Origin: Allodiplogaster sudhausi
Taxonomy: Eukaryota; Nematoda; Chromadorea; Rhabditida; Diplogasteridae
Length of the DNA: 64,000 nt
NCBI GenBank assembly: GCA_945643635.1
Contig: CALZFC010000041.1
Span: 2,338,501-2,402,500, forward strand
Reading direction: 5' to 3'
The number at the start of each line of letters is the position of its first letter. The first letter of the stretch is position 1. The notes below the pieces were generated by a model. It saw only the letters and a program-made list of their open reading frames with translations, was not told where the DNA came from and ran no database searches. Made by a program: the position numbers and the translations under genes. Positions 43,062 through 55,300 of this stretch are shown here, piece by piece.

Positions 43062-43788
43062 TCAAGGCTTAGTGAATGGTCGAGGGATCCAGGATGGGAG
43101 GGATTTCGAAGATTCTTCGCCTGCCGGAATCTGACGAAGTGGCCGCAGACATTGGGCTCTTATTCTGGCGAGCCCACCGTTTCTCCAGAAGCCGCGTGGA
43201 TGGATTAGATTTGGCAGTGGTATATGATGGAATAGGAAGCGGACGTATGCGACGTTGCCGGTGCAGTCCTTTTGGTCGTAGAGACGAGCGCACGTGGCAT
43301 GGTAAAGCCATGCCCTCGTCGCCGAGCCGCTCCAGAAACCCGGCACATTCACGCATTCGTCCCTTTTTTGGTCAATCGCAAAGAACCCTGATTGGGAATT
43401 CTATGTTTATTAAAAAATATGGTTTTTTAAACTAAATGAGAAATAAATTGTACGACAGAAAGAGATCTTGCGGCACAAAAAATGTACACCAAGAAAGTCA
43501 TGGCGTATAATAACTTTTACATTCCTTCTTCAGGAACCCTCTTCAAGGATGTCTTTGTAGAATCGAAACTGACAATCATTGCGGTATGCTTCAGAAGCCT
43601 CGAACATGAAGACCTCTCCTGTTCCTGCGCTGCAAGTACCATCGGGAATGCGCTCAAAGTAAGCGTAGTTTCCGGTGGGACGCTTCGTATGAAGCCAACA
43701 ATCCGCGTTCTCCAGATCGATAGAAACTCCGTTGCATTTGTCCATCTGAGCGTGATCGCGATCAATAATAAACTGATCAATAACGTTG
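43062..43788 (-). CDS. Cys-rich, probably secreted protein, N-terminal exon not resolved
   Basis: Two exons join in phase 1: 43788-43538 and 43387-43062. The protein contains GVSIDLENADCWLHTKRP, a YAYF/DGTC region, FYKDILEE, then DECVNVPGFWSGSATRAW and ARLYDQKDCTGNVAYVR. The spaced Cys, aromatic and Gly residues and the YDxKDCTGN motif recall beta/gamma-crystallin-like or similar small beta folds. That is a guess. A first exon was not fixed. The TATA box at 43872 is close, but the exon ending TTCTCG/GTAAAC gives a different phase. That other frame reads as a signal-like helix (TLLISLLLIAITLRW). A decayed inverted copy lies at 46740-47110. Confidence 0.55.
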
Positions 43789-43871
43789 CTGACATGTAAA
43801 CATCGTACAAACAAATAAATTTAAGCGTTTACCGAGAACGTCATGCATATTTTGAAGCAGGATAGAAGGCC

Positions 43872-43879
43872 ATTTTATA
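43872..43879 (-). promoter_or_regulatory. TATA box (TATAAAAT)
   Basis: CCGTATAAAATGG on the minus strand, about 85 nt before exon 43788, in the same CCGTATAAAA context as the other small-gene promoters. Confidence 0.55.
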
Positions 43880-44274
43880 CGGGATGCCTTGGGTGTCATT
43901 GGAATTCAGCACAGTTCGCTAGAAACGGGTGCCAGCCGCCGTGGGCTTAGAGAGCAATTTAAAAACAAACTAACATAATCACTATCGTAGTCATACATAT
44001 GTAATATATGTATAAATAGACGCAGATCTACATGTATATATGCGAAACAATTCTTGATGAGGAGACGCACGCCAATGTTCTACGATGTCTCAAAAGACGT
44101 GAGTCAGGACTTCAAATATCAGTTCTAGAAGTTTTTTCCTTTTCATTTGCAGGAATTTTGCGAAATATTGCAGAATTTGTGAACAATTGCCATAGTGTAT
44201 TCATTCATTTAGGAGCCGTCATGAAAAAACCACTTGAAAGTTAATTTGTATGCGAAAAGGTCGAAATCCCTCCC

Positions 44275-44505
44275 ATCCTGGATCCTTAACTGAACATTTT
44301 CTCAACTTTTTCGGACCTTTAACTCAACATTTCCCCAACTTTTTGGGAGCCTTAACTGAACTTTCTACCTCAACTTCTTAGGACCCTTAACTGAACTTTT
44401 CCCCAACTTTTTGGGACCCTTAGCTGAACATTTTCTCATCTTTTCCAGATAATTAACTGAACTTTTCCCAACCTTTTTGGACCTTTAACTGAACTTTTTC
44501 CTTAG
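44275..44505. repeat. Degenerate minisatellite, about 40-bp unit, six copies
   Basis: The repeated motif is CTTAACTGAACTTTTCCCCA followed by ACTTTTTGGGAC. Copies differ by several substitutions and small indels. Confidence 0.8.
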
Positions 44506-44639
44506 GAAATCCATCCCATTCCAATCATTATTTGAACCAACCACATAAAACCTTTAAATGCAATGTTCAAGTAAAGGAAAACCTCGAATGCTGTAAGCAG
44601 GTAAGCGAGAACAATCCACTTGCGCATGCTTGCAGTTGA

Positions 44640-44850
44640 TTCAGTGAGAGCTTGAGAGCTGAAGCAACCGCCTCATGCAGTGAGACCAAGGAAGTTTCTC
44701 GGTCCTTCCAGATAAACATCTACTGAACATCCTACCTCTAGCATAGCTTGTTGCTAGGCGGCTAAGTAACTTTTCCTTTGGTTGGTCTTCTGTAAAGTAT
44801 GCGACGTTTCAAACATTTTAGGCCTCAGAATTTTAGCATGGATTTTTACA
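44640..44850 (-). repeat. Dispersed repeat R3, copy 1
   Basis: Reverse-complement match to 45930-46230 and 47045-47330. Shared words include GCCTAGCAACAAGC and ATTCTGAGGCCT/ATTCAGAGGCC. Three copies within 2.7 kb. Confidence 0.65.
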
Positions 44851-45007
44851 CAAAAAAAGAGAACAAATTTTATCCATGCAGTGACTGGAAGTCATTTCAT
44901 AACATACTCTTTCATATATTTCGCTTTTTGTTCTAATTCGTGAAAATGTATTCATTAATTATTCACATTTGGACAAAATTATTCAATTTTTGGCTAAACA
45001 CTCGAGC

Positions 45008-45066
45008 CCATCAAGATATAGCGTCAGTTGCTAGCGAAGCAAGCAACTGACGCTATATCTTGATGG
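45008..45066. repeat. Perfect 25-bp hairpin
   Basis: Arms at 45008-45032 and 45042-45066 are exact reverse complements separated by 9 nt. The arm core is ATATAGCGTCAGTTGCT. A degenerate half-copy (CATAGCGTCAGTTGCTCGC) lies at 45836-45855. Confidence 0.9.
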
Positions 45067-45236
45067 CTAATTTAGTAATCGATCAACATTCCGACTTTTG
45101 ATTTTCGAAAAGGGAGTTACATTGGTAATGTTACTCAAAGTAGCCAACTTAATTAACGATAACGTATGCCATAAATTTAAAGTACAGTGAAAACGGCCAA
45201 CATATGTTGTTGTTAAAATTCTCAGATTAGGCTGCT

Positions 45237-45608
45237 TTAACCTCTAACTTGCGTGATGAAACCAATAAATAGGCTAATGTATGAAGCCAGGCGGGCATGG
45301 CCAAATCTTGACGATCGCGAAGCCGATGAGCTCGCGGCTCTTGATCGCTCAAGTTGGTCTCCGGGGTGATTAAACCAAGTATGCCACCATAGACTGTCGA
45401 GACACCCGAGTTTGTCGGCCCGATTAGCGTGAGGATCATCCCGAGGACAAGAGAGGCTGTCAGCAACCGTGAGTACGGCTTTAAGGACGTCAACCACGTG
45501 CTTGTGATCGCCGGAATTTGACGCGCAGAGGACGATGGCCATCTTCCTCTGCCACGCCGCGCTTCCCTCCTCCTTCGTGACGCTCGTTATTAATGTCGCG
45601 TTACACAA
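45237..45608 (-). other. Open reading frame(s) of unknown status
   Basis: Two overlapping minus-strand frames are open for about 90 and 123 codons. The longer starts MCNATLITSVTKEEG and continues KMAIVLCASNSGDHKHVVDV. The other starts MTSLKPYSRLLTASLVLG and is more hydrophobic. G+C is higher than around it, so length alone is weak evidence. A pyrimidine-rich tract (45625-45660) lies upstream. No domain recognised. Confidence 0.3.
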
Positions 45609-45929
45609 TCAATGTGTAAAGTGCCTTTTCTTCTTCTTCTTCTTTTCTCTTCCTTCCACTTGTCGTTTTTATTAATTTCATTACGCTAGTTTGAGAGTAT
45701 AAAGCAGTCTAATCCTAGAACTTTCATAACAACAAAATACTATTGGTTATATCATAACCCTTAACCCCTTTTTTCCAAATTAAACGTATAAATGTTGATC
45801 TGTTTAGCCTAGGGTAAAGAAGCCATCAACACATAGCGTCAGTTGCTCGCTTCACTCGCACCAACGCCAATCGTGTATTTCAGGTTTTGCCAAAAAGAGA
45901 TTAATTTTGTCTACGTATTGATAATGTAT

Positions 45930-46230
45930 GAGTACCCTTTCACGAAATAAAAAAAAAGAGAAATAGAGGAGAGAATGTAATGAAGAGGCTACTATTCACT
46001 GCATGTGTAAAATTTATTTTCTTTGTGTTTCAAATCGTTGCTAAAATTCAGAGACCTAAGATGCTATGGGCATAAACTCGTTCACTATGTCGCATCATTT
46101 ACGGAAATATGAGAACATTTACTTAGCAGGCTATCAACAAGCGATGCTGGACGTAGGACGTTCAGTAGGTGCCATGAAGATTCCTTGGTTTTTCGACAGC
46201 TCTCAATCTCTCTCTACGAATCATGCGCAA
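45930..46230 (+). repeat. Dispersed repeat R3, copy 2
   Basis: Direct-orientation relative of 47045-47330. Shares TTCACGAAATAAAAAA, ATCGTTGCTAAAATTCAGAG and CAACAAGCGATGCT. The 76-codon ORF at 46066 lies within it and is not considered a gene. Confidence 0.6.
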
Positions 46231-46329
46231 GTGGATCTTTCTCGCTTACCAGCTAACAGTGTTCGAGGTTTGCGTTTACTCGAACTTCGGTTTTAGAGGT
46301 TTTATCTGGTAATGGTTCAAGACATTGAT

Positions 46330-47040
46330 GAATGAGGGATCCGGCATTGGAGGGATTTCGAACTTTGGCCTGTGGCATGAACAGCATAAACATTCAATTG
46401 TATGTGTTTTTTCATGATGGATAAAAAATAAATGTCTAAATTATGACTATTGTTAACAAATTCTACAAGATTTCGCAAAATTCCTGCAAATGAAGTAAAA
46501 AAATACTTCTAGAATTATCATTTGCAGTACTCACTCACGTCTTTTGAAACATCGAAGAAGATTAGCGAAAGAACAGAACGTTTGTATCACCTCATTAAAA
46601 TATTGCTTCTTGATATATGGATGTACATATGCGTCTATTTATGGAAATATTACAAGTGTATGACTACGATAGCGATTATTCTAGTTTGTTTTTAAATTTC
46701 TTCCTCTCTTAGCCCATGGCGGCTTACACCCGTTTCTAGCGAATCGAGCTGACTCTCAAAGACTTACAAAGCATCTCGCATCACGCCGACCTATGTAGGC
46801 TGCTTCATAAAAGATGCATGAAAAGACTCTCGATAAACGCATACATTACATTTGGCTGTTTGAACGATGACTACATTTCAGCAAAGTTATTGCTCAGTTT
46901 ATTACTGATCGCGACAACGCTCAGAGGACGATTGCATCGGAGTTGCTATCGATCTGAAAACGTGGTCTTGTCAGGAGAGCTTACGCAGCCTCCCACCGGC
47001 ATCAAGAGATTTATTTTGTCCAAGAATGGATAATTTATGG
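46330..47040 (+). pseudogene. Decayed inverted copy of the Cys-rich gene and its upstream region
   Basis: 46330-46740 matches the reverse complement of about 43910-44283, including the end GGATCC..GGAGGGATTTCGAA. 46800-47040 matches the promoter and exon 2 of the gene at 43062-43788. The TATA box (CATAAAAG), the donor (CTCG/ATAAAC instead of CTCG/GTAAAC) and the exon-2 frame (one base missing after GCTCAGA) are all damaged, and the last exon is missing. Clearly non-functional. Confidence 0.65.
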
Positions 47041-47044
47041 ATAG

Positions 47045-47330
47045 ATTTTCACGAAATAAAAAATAACGAAATGGAGAACATGATGCAATTAAATTAATAC
47101 AATTCTGTGCTTGGATATAATTTGTTTTATTTTTGTGACAAAATCGTTGCTGAAATTCAGAGGCCAAAAATGCTAGGGCCTTAAACTCGTTTGAAACGTC
47201 TCATAATTCAGAGAAGGCCAACCAAATGAATAGTCGCCGCCTAGCAACAAGCGATGCTACTAGCCGTAGGGCGTTCAGTAGATATTTGTATTGAGGGGCC
47301 GAGAGCTTCCTTGTTCTCATTGCCTGTGCC
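47045..47330 (+). repeat. Dispersed repeat R3, copy 3
   Basis: See 45930-46230. It ends in GTAGGGCGTTCAGTAGAT, matching GTAGGACGTTCAGTAGGT of copy 2. Confidence 0.6.
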
Positions 47331-47951
47331 TTCCTTGAATCTCTTCGCAAATCGAGACTATAGCGCTTTTTGAATTGATTTATCTTCATGTGCACTTATT
47401 GTTAATCATTTCAGTTATATATATACTTTTGAGCACAATATATGTTGTGAAGTTTCGAAATTTGGTTTTAGCTTCACCAAAATGCCCCCAATCGTCCTTA
47501 AAACATTTCAATGAAGTGTTTACTCACCGTCAGCTCTAAATTATATCTTCACAACCTTGCTTTCCAGGAGATCAGAAGAGATCTTTCTTCGCACAACGTT
47601 TTTTTTTGCTTATATTATTTTTTGACTACATTTTACGGCCTTAGTGAGAAAAATTACATTCTTATTGGGGCCGTAAAACGTATTTTGCTACAAAAAAATT
47701 CACCATACAGGCAGAGCACCAAGTCGGGCGCGCCAAAGTTGATCGCTCCATCGGAATTTTTTTTTCTAAAATGACGATGGCCATTATTTGTGCATAGACC
47801 CGAGCATTCTTTTCTTATCTTCTTTATTACTTTCGTATTTTATTATATTAACTCGAATACTGACACAAAAATGAAACCTTGAGAGTGCAATTTGGCTATT
47901 GGAGTATCATGCTGTACATTGCGTTTATGAGCAATTGAAGCACGATTTGCC
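47331..47951. other. Intergenic, nothing recognised
   Basis: AT-rich. A short open frame at 47511 has no splice support and no domain. It is the upstream region of the micropeptide gene. Confidence 0.4.
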
Positions 47952-47959
47952 TATAAATA
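47952..47959 (+). promoter_or_regulatory. TATA box (TATAAATA)
   Basis: GCCTATAAATAC on the plus strand. It is followed by a possible non-coding first exon that ends at GCATCCC/GTAAGG (about 48096) and leads to the micropeptide exon. Confidence 0.5.
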
Positions 47960-48202
47960 CTATCAGCTCTATTACAGCTTAGCAAAATTAGGGTGAACTC
48001 TCCAAATTTATGCTTATTTCGAAATCAGTTGGTCTACGAACGACTTGCCCTTTTCGATCGAGAAGAACACGAGTGGAGCGAAGAGCAATGCATCCCGTAA
48101 GGATGCTTCATTTACTTTTTTTATCGTATCATTAATGAATCTGTAAGTAAGCATGAAAAAGATAATTTAACACTTGTGATTTAACTAGAATTATTACAGG
48201 AT

Positions 48203-48286
48203 ATGATGAAGATCATCGCTGCCACCGTTGTCTTTGCAATTGTCGCCATTCTCACCGTCATTTCTGTCGTCCACTATCTCGTTTGA
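48203..48286 (+). CDS. 27-residue single-pass transmembrane micropeptide
   Basis: The ORF has tandem ATG (48203, 48206) and ends TGA at 48286. The translation begins MMKIIAATVVFAIVAILTVI and ends HYLV. It is almost entirely one hydrophobic helix, with a Lys near the N terminus and a His-Tyr end. It sits right after a good acceptor (ATTATTACAG). A non-coding first exon with a TATA box upstream makes a complete small gene plausible. Single-helix peptides of this size are known regulators of membrane proteins (for example sarcolipin-like peptides acting on calcium pumps). No direct similarity is claimed. Confidence 0.5.
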   Translation: MMKIIAATVVFAIVAILTVISVVHYLV

Positions 48287-49315
48287 ACTCTCCCCCCGTT
48301 GCATTCGACATAAAGTGTATTCTGTTGTGAGCAGCGAACTGCTTCTATCGTTTGTTGACTCCTTGCAATGAGACATCTCCACCTGTTCTTGTACAATAAG
48401 TGAATTACTAAATGGAAGATGCAAATAATGTTAATGATGATGACAAATTTGGAAGCGCTGGCAGTCACTAGCATGTTGAATTGATTTTTGCACGTTTTTT
48501 CTGCAATAGACAGTCAGCATTCCTGTGGCATAGAGAAGAGAAGAGTAAGAGAGGCAGGAGAAGCAGATAAAGTGAGAGAATACCATGGGGAAGGTATAGA
48601 AAGAATTCTTTAATACATGTAGTAATCTTAAACAAATAACGAAGAAAGTACTACCAAATAAAGAGATATTTCGAAAGAATGAAAGAAGAATGATATTGCA
48701 AAGCGGAAAAAGGACAAGCCAGAAAAGAAGAATTATCTAAAGTTATACTGTATTTAACATATTTGCTACCATTTAAGCTCGTGGAATAGCACCATTGAGG
48801 GGGATAAGGCATGATGACCATTCGATTGGAAGCGAGTGGGTATCCACCAGCGTGGTGCTCGATGACATAGTTTGGGATACACAGTTGGGAAATTCCGGAG
48901 AATCAGAGGAGATCTTTTCCGAACACATTCGCGGGAATAAAATACCGTCTAATTAGTCTACGGAAATAAAAGTACGGACTTCACAAGTATACATTACCAA
49001 CCATAGGAATTCACGAACAATATAGATAAAAATTGAGAATTCTTAGTACTTTTATTCCACCCGGGGCAGAAGCTTAATAGACGGCATTTCAGTTGTGCGA
49101 TGAAAAGGTCACTTCTGATACCCCGGAAACCACGGAAAAGGAAAAAGGAAAGGATTGAACTTCGAGCAATCTCGATTCTTTGCAAATGTCCGAAAATTGC
49201 ACTTTATCAATTAATTATTCTTTGTAAAATTTGGATAATGTCGATAAGAATGACTTTTCTCAGTTCCCATCCTCATTTCACTTCAACGAAGCGATCGGAG
49301 GTAGTCGGCAAGAAG
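48287..49315. other. Intergenic, possible small MITE
   Basis: Around 48942-49090 the ends CCGTCTAATTAGTC..AAATAAAAGTAC and GTACTTTTATT..TTAATAGACGGC form an imperfect inverted repeat, which may be a 150-bp MITE. No gene recognised before the start at 49316. Confidence 0.35.
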
Positions 49316-52300
49316 ATGTCTGCTCCTCCTCTTAACGACAATGAAAAGCCTCATCTGAGGTCTAGTCTACCCCTTTTTCTCTGCATCTCTCGCTTTTCCC
49401 TGCTCTCTTCTATCCTCCTCCTAACACTACCTTTCTACCCTCTTGTCCTCAATCCTGCATCACCTTCCATATATATTTTTTAATAGCAGATAAAAAGTAA
49501 TAATTGTAATCTAGTGGTAGATGAAATAATTTACCCAATTTTTTGTAAGTATTAAGTTTTAATTAATTTCAGTGCCTATCACGAGCTCTTCAAGGATCTC
49601 TGTGAGATCAAAGGCGATCTTCTCGACGAGAAGCACATGGTTTACTTTTTCTATTAGCACCAAGAATTTCCTAATCAAAAATCTAACTTTTTAAGCCATA
49701 AAATTTAAACACAATAATTTAAATAAAAAAAATTAAGATGGAACGCAACTTGGCTTCCTTCCGCTCTCTCACGAAGCAGCACATTTCGCAGCTGAAGAAA
49801 GAGGTCACAGAATAAAAAATTCCGAAATCGGTGACCAGCCGGAAAATTTTAGATGTATAAATTAAATGAAAAAAGTGAGCGAAATGCAAAACTTTCAGAT
49901 TGCTACGTGGCAAAGACAATTATGTTATCCGATTTGAATTGCGATAGATACAAATAACATGAACACTAATAAGCATATTTCATAAATGAAACAGTAGAAA
50001 AGCGACTTACATTCAAATATGAAAGAATGTGTTGGTAATCAAAATTAGTAATTGATACCAGGTGGACACGATGGAGTGGCTGCTCGCATCGCAGCGCGGG
50101 GCTCTTTTCTCGGTCGACCCCGTTGAGTGCCCGCCTCCCGTGCCCTATAAGGACACCGTTCAGAAGGTCTCCGAAAAACATTTTTTATCAACGAAAAAAA
50201 AAACTCATTGAAGTAAAAAATAATTTTTATTTCATTTATTCCAGGTGATTTCCGCCCTCGGGCCGTCTCTCGCGTCCTGCCGCGAACTTCTTGAGTCGCA
50301 GCCAAGCAACAACCTGGCTGTCACTCTCAAGGTCCTGCTCACCCTCGGCGAGAAGATTGAGGTCGGAGGGATCGAGAGATTAGAGAGAGAGAGTGAGAAA
50401 GAGAAGAAAGAGAGAGATATTTATTTGAATCTGGCAAGAGATAAAGATAATAGTCCCCGTTCAGGCCATGACGGTCGACCGAAGCACCAGGGAATCTCTT
50501 TATTTCGAAGTGCGTCTCTCCACTTGTTTCTCGTAATAGTGCGCGTGGAAATTAGAGAGAGAGGGGGGAAAGAGAGGAGAGAGAACAATACTGAGATAGA
50601 GAGACAACAGAGAGGCAAACATTAGCAGAAAGAAGAGCAATGAGAAAGATTCCAATAATCCTCATTCAGGCGACCGAGATGACTTCGGATGATTCTTCAG
50701 AGTGCGAAGTGCGTTTTCACTTGCGGACGTAAAGTGGACGGGTGGGCGGAGCCTAATAGTTACCATTTTCAGAGCGAACTCGAATACACGGAAGCGTGTG
50801 AGTCGCAGAGTCAGGTCAACATTCGTACGGCGATCAACGCATCGGCAAGTGGCGTCGTGGATGGCGGAGGAGGTGGCGGGGCCAAGTTGTCGGAAATGGG
50901 CGGAGCCAAGCAGTTGGACATGTGCGGAGCCAAGCAGTTGGACATGGGCGGAGCCAAGCAATTGGAAATGGGCGGAGCCAAGCAGTTGGAAATGGGCGGA
51001 GCCAAGCAGATGGAAATGGGCGGAGCCAAGGAGGCTGCGGTTTTCGGAACCAAGATAGGAGGAGGAGAGGAGAGGAAGGCATGTGGAGTCGTGACGGAGG
51101 TCCGAATTGATTCTCTCAAGTATTTATTCTGGAATGCAATACGGGATATTCGATACTTCAGAAGGAAGAGAAGTTGGCGTCGATTCAAGCGAAAGAAGAA
51201 AAAAGAGCCGGCGAGAAGGGAAAAGTCTCCGAGAATTCTCTGCCAGCAAAGAAGGAAGAGAATGAGAAGGCAATGCATTCATTGACAGAAAACAAGAGCG
51301 TGAGAGGAACATTTGCAAAACGAGATTGGGATATCTACAAAAACGAATTTCTTGCTTCTAGGCTGCCGAGCCAGTTCCCCAAGACATCGAGGCCAAGAAG
51401 GAAGAGACTGCCGTTGTGCCGTCAGCTTCGAAGGGAGAACCGGAGGGCGAGAAGGTGAGGAAAAGAGAGATAGTCTTAACAAGATTAGCATATGTAAAAA
51501 CCGAATTTTCTGCTAGGCTGCCCAGCCAGTTCCCCAAGACATCGAGGCCAAGAAGGAAGAGACTGCCGTTGTGCCGTCAGCTACGAAGGGAGAACCGGAG
51601 GGCGAGAAGGTGAGGAAAAGAGAGATAGTCTTAACAAGATTAGCATATGTAAAAACCGAATTTTCTGCTAGGCTGCCCAGCCAGTTCCCCAAGACATCGA
51701 GGCCAAGAAGGAAGAGACTGCCGTTGTGCCGTCAGCTACGAAGGGAGAACCGGAGGGCGAGAAGGTGAGGAAAAGAGAGATAGTCTTAACAAGATTAGCA
51801 TATGTAAAAACCGAATTTTCTGCTAGGCTGCCCAGCCAGTTCCCCAAGACATCGAGGCCAAGAAGGAAGAGACTGCCGTTGTGCCGTCAGCTACGAAGGG
51901 AGAACCGGAGGGCGAGAAGGTGAGGAAAAGAGAGATATTCAAAGTGAGAATGGAATATGTACAAAAACGAATTTCTTGCTTCTAGGCTGCCGAGCCAGTT
52001 CCCCATGACATCGAGGCCAAGAAGGAAGAGACTGCCGTTGTGCCGTCAGCTACGAAGGGAGAACCGGAGGGCGAGAAGGTGAGGAAAAGAGAGATATTCA
52101 AAGTGAGAATGGCATATGTAAAAAACTAATTTCTTGCTTCTAGGCTGCCGAGCCAGTTCCCCAAGACATCGAGGCCAAGAAGGAAGAGACTGCCGTTGTG
52201 CCGTCAGCTACGAAGGGAGAACCGGAGGGCGAGAAGGTGAGGAAAAGAGAGATATTCAAAGTGAGAATGGCATATGTAAAAAACAAATTTCTTGTTTCTA

Positions 52301-55300
52301 GGCTGCCGAGCCAGTTCCCCAAGACATCGAGGCCAAGAAGGAAGAGACTGCGGTTGTGCCGTCAGCTACGAAGGGAGAACCGGAGGGCGAGAAGGTGAGG
52401 AAAAGAGAGATATTCAAAGTGAGAATGGCATATGTAAAAAACCAATTTCTTGCTTCTAGGCTGCCGAGCCAGTTCCCCAAGACATCGAGGCCAAGAAGGA
52501 AGAGACTGCCGTTGTGCCGTCAGCTACGAAGGGAGAACCGGAGGGCGAGAAGGTGAGGAAAAGAGAGATATTCAAAGTGAGAATGGAATATGTACAAAAA
52601 CGAATTTCTTGCTTCTAGGCTGCCGAGCCAGTTCCCCATGACATCGAGGCCAAGAAGGAAGAGACTGCATTTGTGCCGTCAGCTACGAAGGGAGAACCGG
52701 AGGGCGAGAAGGTGAGGAAAAGAGAGATATTCAAAGTGAGAATGGCATATGTAAAAAACTAATTTCTTGCTTCTAGGCTGCCGAGCCAGTTCCCCAAGAC
52801 ATCGAGGCCAAGAAGGAAGAGACTGCCGTTGTGCCGTCAGCTACGAAGGGAGAACCGGAGGGCGAGAAGGTGAGGAAAAGAGAGATATTCAAAGTGAGAA
52901 TGGCATATGTAAAAAACTAATTTCTTGCTTCTAGGCTGCCGAGCCAGTTCCCCAAGACATCGAGGCCAAGAAGGAAGAGACTGCCGTTGTGCCGTCAGCA
53001 ACGAAGGGAGAACCGGAGGGCGAGAAGGTGAGGAAAAGAGAGATATTCAAAGTGAGAATGGCATATGTAAAAAACAAATTTCTTGCTTCTAGGCTGCCGA
53101 GCCAGTTCCCCAAGACATCGAGGCCAAGAAGGAAGAGACTGCCGTTGTGCCGTCAGCTACGAAGGGAGAACCGGAGGGCGAGAAGGTGAGGAAAAGAGAG
53201 ATATTCAAAGTGAGAATGGCATATGTAAAAAACAAATTTCTTGCTTCTAGGCTGCCGAGCCAGTTCCCCAAGACATCGAGGCCAAGAAGGAAGAGACTGC
53301 CGTTGTGCCGTCAGCTACGAAGGTAGAACCGGAGGGCGAGAAGGTGAGGAAAGGAGAGATATTCAAAGTGAGAATGGAATATGTACAAAAACGAATTTCT
53401 TGCTTCTAGGCTGCCGAGCCAGTTCCCCATGACATCGAGGCCAAGAAGGAAGAGACTGCCGTTGTGCCGTCAGCTATGAAGGGAGAACCGGAGGGCGAGA
53501 AGGTGAGGAAAAGAGAGATATTCAAAGTGAGAATGGCATATGTAAAAAACTAATTTCTTGCTTCTAGGCTGCCGAGCCAGTTCCCCAAGACATCGAGGCC
53601 AAGAAGGAAGAGACTGCCGTTGTGCCGTCAGCTACGAAGGGAGAACCGGAGAGCGAGAAGGTGAGGAAAAGAGAGATATTCAAAGTGAGAATGGCATATG
53701 TAAAAAACAAATTTCTTGCTTCTAGGCTGCCGAGCCAGTTCCCCAAGACATCGAGGCCAAGAAGGAAGAGACTGCCGTTGTGCCGTCAGCTACGAAGGTA
53801 GAACCGGAGGGCGAGAAGGTGCGGAAAAGAGAGATATTCAAAGTGAGAATGGAATATGTACAAAAACGAATTTCTTGCTTCTAGGCTGCCGAGCCAGTTC
53901 CCCATGACATCGAAGCCAAGGATGACAAGAAGGAAGAGACTGCCGTAGTGCCGTCAGCTACGAAGGGAGAACCGGAGGGCGCGAAGGTGAGGAAAAGAGA
54001 GATATTCAAAGTGAGAATGGCATATGTAAAAAACTAATTTCTTGCTTCTAGGCTGCCGAGCCAGTTCCCCAAGACATCGAGGCCAAGAAGGAAGAGACTG
54101 CAGTTGTGCCGTCAGCTACGAAGGGAGAACTGGAGGGCGAGAAGGTGAGGAAAAGAGAGATATTCAAAGTGAGAATGGCATATGTAAAAAACAAATTTCT
54201 TGCTTCTAGGCTGCCGAGCCAGTTCCCCAAGACATCGAGGCCAAGAAGGAAGAGACTGCCGTTGTGCCGTCAGCTACGAAGGGAGAACCGGAGGGCGAGA
54301 AGGTGAGGAAAAGAGAGATATTCAAAGTGAGAATGGCATATGTAAAAAACTAATTTCTTGCTTCTAGGCTGCCGAGCCAATTCCCCAAGACATCGAGGCC
54401 AAGAAGGAAGAGACTGCCGTTGTGCCGTCAGCTACGAAGGGAGAACCGGAGGGCGAGAAGGTGAGGAAAAGAGAGATATTCAAAGTGAGAATGGCATATG
54501 TAAAAAACTAATTTATTGCTTCTAGGCTGCCGAGCCAGTTCCCCAAGACATCGAGGCCAAGAAGGAAGAGACTGCCGTTGTGCCGTCAGCTACGAAGGGA
54601 GAACCGGAGGGCGAGAAGGTGAGGAAAAGAGAGATATTCATAGTGAGAATGGCATATGTAAAAAACAAATTTCTTGCTTCTAGGCTGCCGAGCCAGTTCC
54701 CCAAGACATCGAGGCCAAGAAGGAAGAGACTGCCGTTGTGCCGTCAGCTACGAAGGTAGAACCGGAGGGCGAGAAGGTGAGGAAAGGAGAGATATTCAAA
54801 GTGAGAATGGAATATGTACAAAAACGAATTTCTTGCTTCTAGGCTGCCGAGCCAGTTCCCCAAGACATCGAGGCCAAGAAGGAAGAGACTGCCGTTGTGC
54901 CGTCAGCTACGAAGGAAGAACCGGAGAGCGAGAAGGTGAGGAAAAGAGAGATATTCAAAGTGAGAATGGCATATGTAAAAAACAAATTTCTTGCTTCTAG
55001 GCTGCCGAGCCAGTTCCCCAAGACATCGAGGCCAAGAAGGAAGAGACTGCCGTTGTGCCGTCAGCTACGAAGGGAGAACCGGAGGGCGAGAAGGTGAGGA
55101 AAAGAGAGATATTCAAAGTGAGAATGGCATATGTAAAAAACTAATTTCTTGCTTCTAGGCTGCCGAGCCAATTCCCCAAGACATCGAGGCCAAGAAGGAA
55201 GAGACTGCCGTTGTGCCGTCAGCTACGAAGGGAGAACCGGAGGGCGAGAAGGTGAGGAAAAGAGAGATATTCAAAGTGAGAATGGCATATGTAAAAAACT

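Noticed and set aside
43517..43810. Signal peptide reading TLLISLLLIAITLRW as the N terminus of the Cys-rich gene
   Set aside because: It is in a different frame from the Cys-rich exon, and the phase of the nearby exon leads away from that frame. The N terminus is left unresolved.
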